A DNA stretch of 64,000 bases from assembly GCA_037355855.1 (NCBI GenBank), contig CM074763.1:4650001-4714000 (forward strand), given 5' to 3'. Under the pieces are notes generated by a model, which saw only the letters and a list, made by a program, of their open reading frames with translations, made no database searches and was not told the origin of the DNA. The stretch's first letter is position 1. Every line of letters begins with the position of its first letter. The position numbers were made by a program, and so were the translations under genes. The stretch comes from Pseudo-nitzschia pungens. Taxonomy: Eukaryota; Bacillariophyta; Bacillariophyceae; Bacillariales; Bacillariaceae. This document shows positions 1 through 8,983 of this stretch, in pieces.

Positions 1-68
1 ACGTTCGAGAGCTTCAGACGGAGTGTCTCGGCATGGGATTCTTGCTGGGATTTGGAGTCGTACCAATT

Positions 69-135
69 ATAGAACAATAAGAGCTCATAATCAACAAGTT
101 GTATAACTGGAAATTATGAGCTCTTATTGTTCTAT
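69..135. repeat. Perfect 23-bp inverted repeat (hairpin)
   Basis: Bases 69-91 and 113-135 are exact reverse complements, separated by a 21-bp loop. The arm includes AGAACAATAAGAGCTCATAA. No coding sequence surrounds it. It could be a small MITE, a structured RNA or a chance-preserved palindrome; function is unknown. Confidence 0.85.
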
Positions 136-310
136 CTATCGAATCATGTGTTTTCTCTCTTTACATGATAACTCTCGATAATTGTATGTTGCTCGGTTCT
201 TTATCTTCTTCAGTTAATACTTCAACTGTGTTCTTTGGATGTGTTCTTTGGATACTTCAATATCTTGCGCACCTCTGGGCGCGCCGTACGGTACTGTTGT
301 ACGACTTCTT

Positions 311-421
311 TCTGTTTCTACGCGCGATACTGTTGCGCTCACTGTCTGTTTCTACGCGCAATACTGTTGCGCTCACTGTCTGTTTCTACGCGCGGTACTG
401 TTGCGCTCACTTTCTGTTTCT
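311..421. repeat. 34-bp minisatellite, about 3.2 copies
   Basis: A unit beginning TCTGTTTCTACGCGC recurs at 311, 345, 379 and, partially, at 413, so the period is 34 bp. Copies differ at one or two positions after the CGCG. Reading frames through it give Cys/Leu-rich translations that look accidental. Confidence 0.85.
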
Positions 422-484
422 TATTACTTAACAACCTTGTTCTGTGTTGTTAAGATACCCCACCAAACAACCGACTAACCCCAC

Positions 485-695
485 CCGATACCCCACCAGA
501 TACCCCACCAGATACCCCACCAGATACCCCACCACCAGATACCCCACCACCAGATACCCCACCAGAAAGCCTATCACCGTGAGTTTCCCAACCAGATACC
601 CCACCCCATACCCCACCCCATACCCCACCCCATACCCCACCAGATACCCCACCAGATACCCCACCAGATACCCCACCAGATACCCCACCCCATCA
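485..695. repeat. 12-bp minisatellite (AGATACCCCACC)n
   Basis: The dodecamer AGATACCCCACC and its variant CATACCCCACCC repeat in tandem, with one interruption around 565-590. On the plus strand it stays open and would encode a Pro-Thr-Arg-Tyr repeat (444-776). No ATG start and no conserved domain accompany it, so I treat it as repeat DNA. It could be a Pro/Thr-rich linker exon of an unrecognised secreted protein. Confidence 0.8.
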
Positions 696-1268
696 CCAGT
701 TGTGGCTACTGTACCACCAGGTATTTCACCATATAATTGGAATTTATGGCAAATGCACTATCAACATCATGACTGACGATCCCTACTACGAATTAATTCG
801 TGAAAAAACCCACGTTTCATCACCGTTAATTCATGAGGAGATGGTGTAATGAGTGATGATTCCGAAATCATAAAGCTTCAAAATATTGAAAAAAATCATA
901 ATAATAAGAAAAATCTGTCGTAAGGTTTAGTACTGCTTCGCACTTCGAAAACTTAGTCCTACCATATTTTCGTAAGTTACTTTGTACACGTACTACTATT
1001 CGATTCAATTTTGATTCAATTTTAACAAACCGTAAATCTTACCAGTCCAACTACAAAGCACATATTGTACTGGGCCCGGACCCCTAACCAGGAAGGAAGG
1101 ATACCGAACATTGGCAGCCACCGACAATCGCGCCATTGACAAAGACAACCGCATTTCCATCCGTCTCCAGTCACCGAGTCCGAGTCCGAGTCCGAGTCCG
1201 AGTCCGATTGACCTTCCCACGGTGTAATAAAAGCAATTGTGTCGACGCGCCGTTAGTTCCAAAAGTTC
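696..1268. other. Gene-free stretch, upstream region of histidine phosphatase
   Basis: No supported gene. It holds AT-rich sequence and, at about 1172-1205, a short hexanucleotide tract (GAGTCC)n that probably lies in the 5' untranslated region of the gene starting at 1269. Confidence 0.6.
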
Positions 1269-2444
1269 ATGTTCCGAAGAGTCCTCATGGCCGGATTGAC
1301 AGCCTCCTCCCTAGCGGCAAAATCCTCTGTCGCCGCCGCATCGAGGGGAGTGTCCGCTTCCATTTCCATTTCTTCCACAACAACAGGATCATCAACAACA
1401 GGATCATCATCATCATCATCAACAACAACACCAACAACAAAGCCAGGATCAACAATCTCGAGAGCCAAGATTTTGTACGTGGTGCGGCACGGCCAGGCGG
1501 TCCACAACCCGCGGGCCGAGGCCGCCAAGGAGCGAGGCTGCTCGATGGAAGAGTTTTTTCGACTGATGCGGGAGGACGACGCCCTCGACGCCGACCTGAC
1601 GGACCTCGGAAGGGACCAGGCCCGCAGGTGCCGGGAGGCACACTTTCTGGCACCCAACGACAACGACAACGACAAGGACAAAGACAAGGACAAGGACAAC
1701 GGCATCGATGATGATGAAACCCGAGAACAGCCACCCAAGCCCCTCGGCATCGATCTAGTCGTCGCGAGCTGCCTGTCGCGGACGATCGACACCGCCGATC
1801 TGGTCTTTCCACCGCACGGTGTCCTCGGAGGTCAAAACGACGGCGACGGCGACAGCGACGGCAACAACAACAACAACAAAAACAACAACAGCAATCGTCA
1901 CCGCCCGCCCCCCCGCGTCAGCATCGAGGACTTTCGCGAGGTGAACGGGAACCTCCTCAACGGAAAGCGTCGGACCAAATCGGAGCTGCTGGAGCGGCAC
2001 CCCCACTGGAACTTTGACTCCCTGGTGACCGAGGAGGACGAGACGTGGACACAAGAGATGGAGGACTCTGGGGACGCCGCGGAGCGGGGCTACAGGGGCC
2101 TCGTCGGTCTGCTCGAGATGGACAACGCCGGCCGTGGCTGCGGCGGCGATAACGACAGCGACAACGACAGCGACAATGACAACAGCATCCGCACCATTTT
2201 GCTGGTGTGCCACGGGGGGATCCTGCGGTACCTCATGAACATCCACCCGCTGGTCGAGCTCCGCGACGAGCGCGGGAGCAACAACGGCGAGGGTGAGGGT
2301 GACACCGAGAGCGATAAAAAGGCGGTCGGATCGAGATTCGACAATTGCGAGCTGCGGAAATACCGGCTGAGCTGGAGCGATGGCGATGAGCGGGAGAGAT
2401 CCAGCGAGCGACGAGGGATTGTCCTGACGCAGCTCGATCATTGA
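1269..2444 (+). CDS. Histidine phosphatase superfamily protein (phosphoglycerate mutase-like)
   Basis: Predicted 391-residue phosphatase of the phosphoglycerate mutase-like fold. The catalytic RHGQ motif is at residues 73-76, where the His is the phospho-acceptor. A conserved Arg lies in SCLSRTIDTA near 171, a candidate acid in EDFREVNG near 220-224, and the second His motif CHGG at 314-317. The first 60 residues are Ser/Ala/Thr-rich with early Arg residues, like a mitochondrial presequence; targeting is inferred. Asp/Asn/Lys-rich inserts (about 129-150 and 189-210) interrupt the fold and look like expanded short repeats. ATG at 1269 is the first in frame and no intron is needed. The substrate cannot be told from sequence; fungal and algal relatives are annotated only as phosphoglycerate mutase-like. 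The gene converges with the dihydroorotate dehydrogenase gene, the two ends being about 150 bp apart. Confidence 0.88.
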   Translation: MFRRVLMAGLTASSLAAKSSVAAASRGVSASISISSTTTGSSTTGSSSSSSTTTPTTKPGSTISRAKILYVVRHGQAVHNPRAEAAKERGCSMEEFFRLMREDDALDADLTDLGRDQARRCREAHFLAPNDNDNDKDKDKDKDNGIDDDETREQPPKPLGIDLVVASCLSRTIDTADLVFPPHGVLGGQNDGDGDSDGNNNNNKNNNSNRHRPPPRVSIEDFREVNGNLLNGKRRTKSELLERHPHWNFDSLVTEEDETWTQEMEDSGDAAERGYRGLVGLLEMDNAGRGCGGDNDSDNDSDNDNSIRTILLVCHGGILRYLMNIHPLVELRDERGSNNGEGEGDTESDKKAVGSRFDNCELRKYRLSWSDGDERERSSERRGIVLTQLDH

Positions 2445-2593
2445 CCGAACCGCGCGCGCAATGCTACAAAAAGAAATTAACCAAAAAATGATAACCCACA
2501 CACCCCACGGGAGTCAGCCCCCACTGAGATGAGATGAGATTGGATTGCGTGTTGTCACTTGCGCAGAGCAGTACGTACGTATGTTTCAGCAAG

Positions 2594-4123
2594 TCAGTAG
2601 TTAGTTGGACAGTTAGTTCGTTGGACAGTTCGTTCGTTGGTGAGACAGTCGGTCAGGGCAGTCCTTGAGTGAGCCGGTGAGTGATTGCCATTGCGATTGC
2701 GCTGGCGATGATCCGATCCGACCACCTCCGCCTGCAGATCCCTCTGGCCGTTTCGGATCATGAGCCCGGCCACCTCGTTCCGGATCGACGAGACCGTCCC
2801 GGGGCCCCGGTAGACCAATCCGGTGTAGACCTGGACCAGGCTCGCCCCCGCGCAGAGCTTTTCGTAGGCGTCGCTGCCATCGAAGACCCCCCCGACGCCG
2901 ATGATGGGGATTTTTGCGTCGGTGGCCCCGTAGAGGAGGCGGATGCACTCCGTGGACCGGTCCCTCAACGGTTTCCCCGAGAGTCCCCCGTGCTCGGTGC
3001 GGTGTGGCGACGACGACGACTCGGGCCTGGAAGTGGTGGTGTTGGTCAGGATAATGCCGTCGATTCCTAGCTTCAGCAGCACCCTGGAAATGCCAATGAG
3101 TTCGTCGTCGGTCAGGTCGGGAGAGAGCTTGACCAGAAGCGGCGGGGGGCGTCGTCGTTGCCGTTGTTGTTGCTGTTGTTGTTGCTGTTGTTGGTGTTTG
3201 TCATTGTTGCTCGTGGTTGCCAACTCGTCCCGGGCCTGCTGGCATCCCTTCAGCAGCACCTCGAGCGAATCGGCCGATTGCAGGTCGCGCAATCCGGACA
3301 GGTTCGGGCACGAGACGTTGACGACCAGGTAATCGGCGTAGGGTCCCAGCTTGCGGATGAGTTGCCGGTAGTCTTCCAGCGGCGTCGTGCTGGTCTTGTT
3401 CTTGCCCAGATTGATGCCCACCACCCCGGGTGGGCTCGCTCCCCCCGCTCCTCCGAACGCGGCCCGCCGGAGAAAGTCCCAAAACGAACCACCGGTGCTA
3501 TTACTGTTCTCGCTGCCATTGCCATTGCCGCTGCGGTAGGCCTTCAGGTGCTCCTCCACCGCATCCGCTCCCGCGCTGTTGAATCCGTACCGATTGATCA
3601 CGGCCTGTTCCTCCACCAGCCGGAACATGCGCGGCGACGGATTCCCCGGCTGGGCCTCTAGGCAGACGCTCCCGATCTCGACAAAGCCAAAGCCCATGGC
3701 CAGCAGCGGGGCAATCGCCGTCCCGTCCTTGTCGTATCCCGCCGCCAGCCCGATGGGATTGGCAAAGACGATTCCGTCGTTTTCGCTGTTGTTTTCGCTG
3801 CTGCTTTCGTGTTTGTCGTCGCCCCCCCACAATCGGACCGCCACGTTCAGGCGCTGCTCCCTCGCCGACGGCCGGTGGGTGGGCGCCAGAATTGCCAGCT
3901 TCAGCGCCACTCCGTGCGCCGTCTCGGGGTCCAGGAATCGCCGCATCGCCGGAACGATCGCTTCGTCCGCGAGCTCGTGATAAAAACGGGAGGACCGTCC
4001 CTCGGAGGGCAGGTGGGTCGTCGCCTCGAGGGTTCCGGCGACGACGGCGCCGCCCAGAGCCGTTCGGAGGGCGCCCCTCCTCCAGGCCCGGAGCGAGCTT
4101 TTCAGCGTCTCGGAAAACACCAT
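2594..4123 (-). CDS. DHODH: Dihydroorotate dehydrogenase, class 2 (mitochondrial)
   Basis: Predicted 509-residue class 2 dihydroorotate dehydrogenase, the quinone-linked enzyme that oxidises dihydroorotate to orotate in pyrimidine synthesis at the inner mitochondrial membrane. Visible family motifs are the FMN-binding GLAAGYDKDG (about 125-134), NRYGFN (177-182) and NVSCPNL, with the catalytic Ser at 271. Further motifs are VKLSPDL (331-337), ILTNTT (359-363) and a glycine-rich IIGVGGV segment. The N-terminus has basic residues followed by a short hydrophobic stretch (about 20-32), as in other class 2 enzymes. Inserts rich in Asn/Gly (198-212) and a ten-Gln tract (311-320) are not part of the core. 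ATG at 4123 starts the protein directly. The C-terminal tail after VVGSDHR is extra and probably low-complexity read-out. The single intact exon suggests a functional gene. Confidence 0.95.
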   Translation of the reverse strand: MVFSETLKSSLRAWRRGALRTALGGAVVAGTLEATTHLPSEGRSSRFYHELADEAIVPAMRRFLDPETAHGVALKLAILAPTHRPSAREQRLNVAVRLWGGDDKHESSSENNSENDGIVFANPIGLAAGYDKDGTAIAPLLAMGFGFVEIGSVCLEAQPGNPSPRMFRLVEEQAVINRYGFNSAGADAVEEHLKAYRSGNGNGSENSNSTGGSFWDFLRRAAFGGAGGASPPGVVGINLGKNKTSTTPLEDYRQLIRKLGPYADYLVVNVSCPNLSGLRDLQSADSLEVLLKGCQQARDELATTSNNDKHQQQQQQQQQQRQRRRPPPLLVKLSPDLTDDELIGISRVLLKLGIDGIILTNTTTSRPESSSSPHRTEHGGLSGKPLRDRSTECIRLLYGATDAKIPIIGVGGVFDGSDAYEKLCAGASLVQVYTGLVYRGPGTVSSIRNEVAGLMIRNGQRDLQAEVVGSDHRQRNRNGNHSPAHSRTALTDCLTNERTVQRTNCPTNY

Positions 4124-4456
4124 GGCGTTGTAGTGAGTGAGTGAGTGAGTGAGTGATCAACTAGAAGGATGGATGGATGGATGGATGGATGAATGGTGTT
4201 CCGTGACAGTCGCTGTCTTACGGAACGACCGAGCAAATGACGAGAGAGCAAGCAGCAACGGAGCGATGTTTTCAGACAAGTGCCGAATGCAACACAAGGG
4301 ATGAACGAAAGATGATCCTTCGTTCGTTTTGTGAACTCTTGTTGAGAGATGAATTGCGTCGCTTTCCAAATACCCAAAAAAAAGTAATAAGAATAATAAT
4401 ACAACAACAAATACCCCATGTATTGTGAATTGTGTATTGTGTGGCCGATTGCTACC

Positions 4457-4466
4457 GTAATCTTAC
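4457..4466. promoter_or_regulatory. GTAAGRTTAC intergenic motif
   Basis: Exact GTAATCTTAC, 334 bp upstream of the dihydroorotate dehydrogenase start. A promoter role is inferred from recurrence across the window. Confidence 0.4.
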
Positions 4467-4772
4467 TGGTACGGTACAGTAAACCTTGCTGCAGAATTCT
4501 TTTTGATCTTCGCGTTTTCAAATCGCGGGTGTTCCGGAATCAATCAATCAATCATAATCATCAGTCTCATCAAAAAAATCATCTCACCAAAAACGTAAAA
4601 AACATCAATCCGGGTGTGTCAACGTACCACGGCAAGACGGCACAACCGATCACCCAACACCAATCACCGCTTTTGAGTCGTGAGGTAGCATGAATAGTAC
4701 GGTAAGTAGCGTGCAGAATGTACTAGGAGTCATAGTATGTACGATGTACATACTCCTAACTAAGGTTTACCC

Positions 4773-4842
4773 GTAACCTTACTTCCTCGCATTTATTTTT
4801 TGAGATTGATTGAATGCTATTCCTAGTACGAAGTAAGGTTAC
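4773..4842. promoter_or_regulatory. Inverted pair of GTAAGGTTAC motifs
   Basis: GTAACCTTAC at 4773-4782 and GTAAGGTTAC at 4833-4842 form an inverted pair in the shared upstream region of the DHODH and ZIP genes. Confidence 0.4.
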
Positions 4843-5274
4843 TACGCACTACCCGCTACGTAATTTGTACTTCTACCGGTACACGGCATTCGGTTGTTCG
4901 GGAAAATCTGAAATTTATCGTAATTACCGGTACAGACTTGTGCGTACTAGGAATGTATCTAGCATAAGTAAATGTGTTCACGAGGAAGCCTAATTGCCGG
5001 CAGTTGAGTTCGCTTAGTTTCCAACAGTACAAGTACGTACTAATTTACGTGCAGTGAAAGAAAGAAAGAGTGTCATCCATTCCTTCCGTAAGATTTTGAG
5101 AAACTGGAACAAAACTAATTCGAAACAACCTCACTTAATTAATGTGATGTCGTTGTCGTTGTCTTTTTTTCCTTAGCCCCCAAAGAGCACAGCGGCATCA
5201 CCCTCATCGGTTGTTCCGTTCCGAGACGAAGAAGAGATCGTTGCTCCGTCCAACGTGCAACCAAAAACGAAGTG

Positions 5275-5284
5275 GTAAGATTAC
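5275..5284. promoter_or_regulatory. GTAAGATTAC motif upstream of ZIP gene
   Basis: Exact GTAAGATTAC, 181 bp before the ATG of the ZIP transporter. Confidence 0.4.
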
Positions 5285-5464
5285 GGTAGTAGTGAGGATC
5301 TCATGGTCGCAACTCCGCCGCGATCCACATCGTTCCAATAACACCATTCCAAACGCAGCGAACCACACCTACCGCGGAGCAGCTCGGCAGTCAAACCGCT
5401 CTTGCCGCCGCTCGATATTTTTGTAGAATCACAATAGTATTATTATCACACAAACTCCAACGCA

Positions 5465-6778
5465 ATGGACATCGACATCGACACGGACATCGACATCGAC
5501 ACGGACACAAACATCGACTCCGTCGAAGCCCGCCAAAAGGCGATGGTCGCGGTCGCCATATTTGTGGTGGGCCTCTTCAGCGCGATCGCCCCCCTGTCCG
5601 TCATCAACGTCGACGAGCACGTCTTTAGCGCGGGAAATCTCATGGCCTCGGGGGTGTTGCTGTCGGCGGGCCTCGTCCACCAGCTCCCGGACAGCATCGA
5701 GCACCTGCGGTCCGTTAGCGAGCGCTTTCCGGTCGCTCCCTTTGTCGCCGGTCTGACGTTTTGCCTGTTTCTGGTCGTGGAGGAATACATCCACATGCAC
5801 TTTCAGGGACACCCGTTGGTTTCGGGCCACGATACGGAGAGCGAGGGCAGCGAGAGCAGCGAGAGCGGGGATCATCACCACGATGATCACCGCGATGATC
5901 ACCACCATCACCGTGATCATCATCGGGACCATCATCGGGACCAGCACAGCGACAACGATCACGATCACGACCACAATCACAATCACAATCACGGGGACGG
6001 TCAAACCCACAACCACACCCACAAACACTCTCATTCCCACTCCCGGGAAGACGATCCCCTGCTGACTGGCCAAAGCCAAAGCCAAAACCGAATCAAACGA
6101 CACCGCTCACCGAGCTTTGTCTCGTGTTCCCACACCACCACCAACAACAACAACAACAACATCGACCACGCCGAGGCAGCAGCCGCCACCGCTGCCCCCC
6201 CGCTGGAATCCTTTCGGTCCAAGACCTTTGGCAGGGACCACCAACACCACCACGACCTGGAACACGTCGCCGAGCACGTCCACGGGAGTCTCCTGGCGTC
6301 CATCGTTCTGCTGGCCGCCCTGTCGGTCCACAGCGTTTTCGACGGGCTGGCCATTGGTTTGAGCGCCACCCGAGAGGACCTGGTGTCGGTCACCACGGCG
6401 GTCCTGGCCCACAAGGGATTCGCCGGATACGCCCTGGGTTCCTCCATGGTGGCGGCGGAAATGAACGAGAAACACTACTTCGTCCTGGTGACGGTCTTTG
6501 CGAGCTGCGGCGTGGTCGGGATCGTTCTGGGGACGGCGTTTGCCGAGCTGGCGGGGGAAAGCGGTTTCGGGATGGTGGTGGTGGGATGGATCAAGGCCAT
6601 GGTGGCCGGGACCTTTTTGTACGTTTCCATCGTGGAGATCGGCCTCAAGGAACTCTTGATCTGTCGGGACTCCAAGCTGCTCGGGACCTCCATGGGACGG
6701 AACGAGATGCAGTGGACCAAGCTGGGGGCCTTTGTGTTCGGCTACATTGCCATGTCGTGGCTGAGCCTGTTCGTTTGA
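5465..6778 (+). CDS. ZIP family zinc/iron transporter
   Basis: Predicted 437-residue membrane transporter that would move Zn2+ or Fe2+ into the cytosol. Hydrophobic segments lie near 27-45, 55-72, 91-108, 275-300, 306-335, 338-360, 365-390 and 415-437, matching the eight-helix ZIP layout. The metal site residues are visible in helix 4 (HSVFDG, His289 and Asp293) and helix 5 (AHKGFAG, His316). The loop between helices 3 and 4 has a very His/Asp-rich stretch (about 137-193), a known metal-sensing feature of ZIP loops, here unusually long. The N-terminus has a short Asp-Ile-Asp-Thr repeat. ATG at 5465 opens the frame directly. The exact metal cannot be decided from sequence. Confidence 0.93.
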   Translation: MDIDIDTDIDIDTDTNIDSVEARQKAMVAVAIFVVGLFSAIAPLSVINVDEHVFSAGNLMASGVLLSAGLVHQLPDSIEHLRSVSERFPVAPFVAGLTFCLFLVVEEYIHMHFQGHPLVSGHDTESEGSESSESGDHHHDDHRDDHHHHRDHHRDHHRDQHSDNDHDHDHNHNHNHGDGQTHNHTHKHSHSHSREDDPLLTGQSQSQNRIKRHRSPSFVSCSHTTTNNNNNNIDHAEAAAATAAPPLESFRSKTFGRDHQHHHDLEHVAEHVHGSLLASIVLLAALSVHSVFDGLAIGLSATREDLVSVTTAVLAHKGFAGYALGSSMVAAEMNEKHYFVLVTVFASCGVVGIVLGTAFAELAGESGFGMVVVGWIKAMVAGTFLYVSIVEIGLKELLICRDSKLLGTSMGRNEMQWTKLGAFVFGYIAMSWLSLFV

Positions 6779-7693
6779 CGAGACGAATCCATCCATCTAT
6801 TCATTCATTCATTCATCCGTCTATCGGTCCGTCCAACCATCCATCCGTTCAGTCATTCGTCACCGAATTCGAAAAAGAAAAGGAATCGAACGGGAACATT
6901 GGTGCCGATCAAAACTTTCGTTCGGTCGAATTCTTTTGCCATCCGAAAAGAAATGAGATTTGCTAGCCGAATCCATCCATCACCCTCAAAATAAATCAAG
7001 GAAGAGACACTCTGAATGAATGAATGAATCAATCAATCTCAATCCGTCGAAGCAAAGGGCACGGTATGGTTCCAAAACTCGGGAAAACGGTGAACAACGC
7101 CATTCGTTCATTCATTCATAGAGACACTATACGTGCGGCAAGAACGAAATCGAACACCGACAGAGTTTTTAGGACAAACACACACACAAACACACACACA
7201 CACGACTCTCTCTTGACCGACGACTCTGGCAACTACAGCAAGCCGGACGTCTTTCTCCATTCGAGTCGTCTGCCGCACCGGAACGGAAGCCATTGCCACG
7301 ATTGACTCAATGCTTCGAAATATCATTTCATTGCAACAACGCCATTCGCTAAGCAAACGATAATGAATATGAAGCAACAATACAATATTCATATTATAGT
7401 AATAATCATATTATTATTATTTTTTATATACTATTATAAAACAACTGCTATTTTTTCAGATTACCAAACTAGTAAATGTAGTGTACACGTACGTGCTGCT
7501 TGGTTTCGACGGTACAACGTACTGAGCACGCAATTGCGCAATTGCGCACTTGCGCAATCAATCACTATGATGTATGCACTGCACTGCACTGAACTGACCT
7601 GAATGGAATGGAATGGAATGGAATTGTGACTCGAGTTGCTCGACTACGGTACTGCAACTCGACCATACCCGACCCGACCCGACCCGACCCGAC
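6779..7693. other. Gene-free convergent spacer with microsatellites
   Basis: The ZIP gene (+) and the PP2C gene (-) converge here. The spacer holds CATT repeats (about 6799-6815), an A/C repeat (about 7175-7202), AT-rich DNA (7363-7440) and a palindrome-rich AATTGCGCAATT tract (about 7530-7556). Short GGAAT and GACCC repeats adjoin the PP2C stop. No supported gene was seen. Confidence 0.55.
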
Positions 7694-8983
7694 TCAGGAA
7701 CAACTCGTCAGATTGACCGCCGACACGATCCGTTTCGAGGACGAGGACGGTTGCTGCTCGTCCGAGATGAGCCCGACGTTGCTGGCGGCCCTCGTGGCCA
7801 CCTTCTTTGCCGATTGCTGCAGCTGCCGGGCCTGCCGGGCCGTCCGCCGCTGCCATATCACGTTCTTCATGCCGCCGAGGCCTCCCCGGCCCGTCTTGAG
7901 GCCGGCAAAGGTGACCATCCCGATGGTCATGTTGTCCCGGCTGTTCTTGTCGAGGCACGTGTCGATGGCCTCCTCGCAGATGAGGCCCAGGTCGGACTCT
8001 CCCTCGTCCAGCAGGCTCTGGACGAACGACCCGCACTGCTCGTTGTTGGCCACGTCCCAGATCCCGTCGCACGCCAGCACCAGAAACTCGTCGTCCCGGA
8101 TGCTGCGGGGGTACGTCACGAACTCGGGATTGGGAATGACCTTTTGCTGCTCGACCGGCAGCAGCTCGTTGCTCTTGTAGGTGAAATCGCCGAGTCCCCG
8201 GCTCACCGCCAGGTCGCCGTCGACGCGCTTGCACTTGACGAATCCGCTCGCCTGCTGGATCCGGTCCAGTTCCGGCGCGTTGTTGGGCTTGTGGTCGAAG
8301 CTGAGGGGGAGGACCTTCCCGGCCCTCCGGAGGATCGCCCTCGAGTCCCCCGCGTTGGCGCAGATAATGTGCGACGGCGTCACCAGCACGACGCAGCAGG
8401 TCGAACCGGACCGTTCGTAGCGGACCCGTGCCTGCGATTCGTGTTGCGACTTGTGGTGGTGGTGGTGGTTGGCCGCCTGCTGCTGCTGCTGCTGCTTGGA
8501 GAGGGCCAGAAACTTTTGCTCGTTGCGCAGGTTTTGCTGCTTGCGAATCTCGGCGTCGAGGCGTCCAAAGGTCTCGGTGAGCGCCGGCCGGAGGCACTCG
8601 ATGCCGGGGACGCTCGATTGGTCCTCGACGCTCATGCCCGCGTACTTCTTGAGGCGGCTGTTGGCGGAAAAGATCTTCATGAAATTGTGCGCCGCAAAGT
8701 CGGAGGTGAAGTCTCCCCCGTGGCCGTCCATGACCCCGAAAATGGCGTGGCCGCTGCGGAGGGGCTCGGGTCTCCCGTCGACGGGTATGCTGGTGCAGGC
8801 CATGTGGGCGTCCTCCATCGTGACCCGCCACCCCTGCATCCCCGAAAAGGCGTAGGATTCGATGCCCTCCTCCTTGACGTCCCCGCGGAAGGTCGACTTT
8901 TCCGTGATGGGCTCGCTCGAGCGCGTTCCGGGCTGCGAGACGTTCTCTCCAAAGAAGACGGAGGTTATGAACGACGGAAACAT
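7694..8983 (-). CDS. PP2C-type serine/threonine protein phosphatase
   Basis: Predicted 429-residue metal-dependent protein phosphatase of the PPM/PP2C family, which removes phosphate from Ser/Thr in signalling proteins. Motifs in order are GWRVTMEDAH (51-60, with metal-site Glu/Asp), VMDGHGG (84-90), a Gly-Ser-Thr motif (RSGSTCCV), ANAGDSRA, LAVSRGLGD, LACDGIWDV and DNMTIG. These are the canonical PP2C boxes with metal-binding Asp residues. The open frame runs on to 9184, but it has no ATG there and passes through a TGGA microsatellite that would encode Ser-Ile-His-Pro. The ATG at 8983 is therefore chosen and the repeat is read as 5' untranslated DNA. A Gln run and a His run (about 200-215) interrupt the fold. 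It is a single exon. Confidence 0.94.
   Translation of the reverse strand: MFPSFITSVFFGENVSQPGTRSSEPITEKSTFRGDVKEEGIESYAFSGMQGWRVTMEDAHMACTSIPVDGRPEPLRSGHAIFGVMDGHGGDFTSDFAAHNFMKIFSANSRLKKYAGMSVEDQSSVPGIECLRPALTETFGRLDAEIRKQQNLRNEQKFLALSKQQQQQQAANHHHHHKSQHESQARVRYERSGSTCCVVLVTPSHIICANAGDSRAILRRAGKVLPLSFDHKPNNAPELDRIQQASGFVKCKRVDGDLAVSRGLGDFTYKSNELLPVEQQKVIPNPEFVTYPRSIRDDEFLVLACDGIWDVANNEQCGSFVQSLLDEGESDLGLICEEAIDTCLDKNSRDNMTIGMVTFAGLKTGRGGLGGMKNVIWQRRTARQARQLQQSAKKVATRAASNVGLISDEQQPSSSSKRIVSAVNLTSCS

Larger units (their letters stand above)
4124..5464. other. Divergent promoter region, gene-free
   Basis: About 1.3 kb between the dihydroorotate dehydrogenase and ZIP transporter starts, which point away from each other. 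It holds GTGA and GGAT microsatellites next to the DHODH start (about 4134-4190). It also holds four exact copies of the GTAAGRTTAC motif and several GTAC-rich palindromes. No open frame with coding character was seen. Confidence 0.6.

Noticed and set aside
444..776. Open frame with Pro-Thr-Arg-Tyr repeats
   Set aside because: It starts at a non-ATG codon, is entirely driven by the 12-bp minisatellite and has no domain. The reverse strand is equally open with a Gly-Tyr-Leu-Val repeat.
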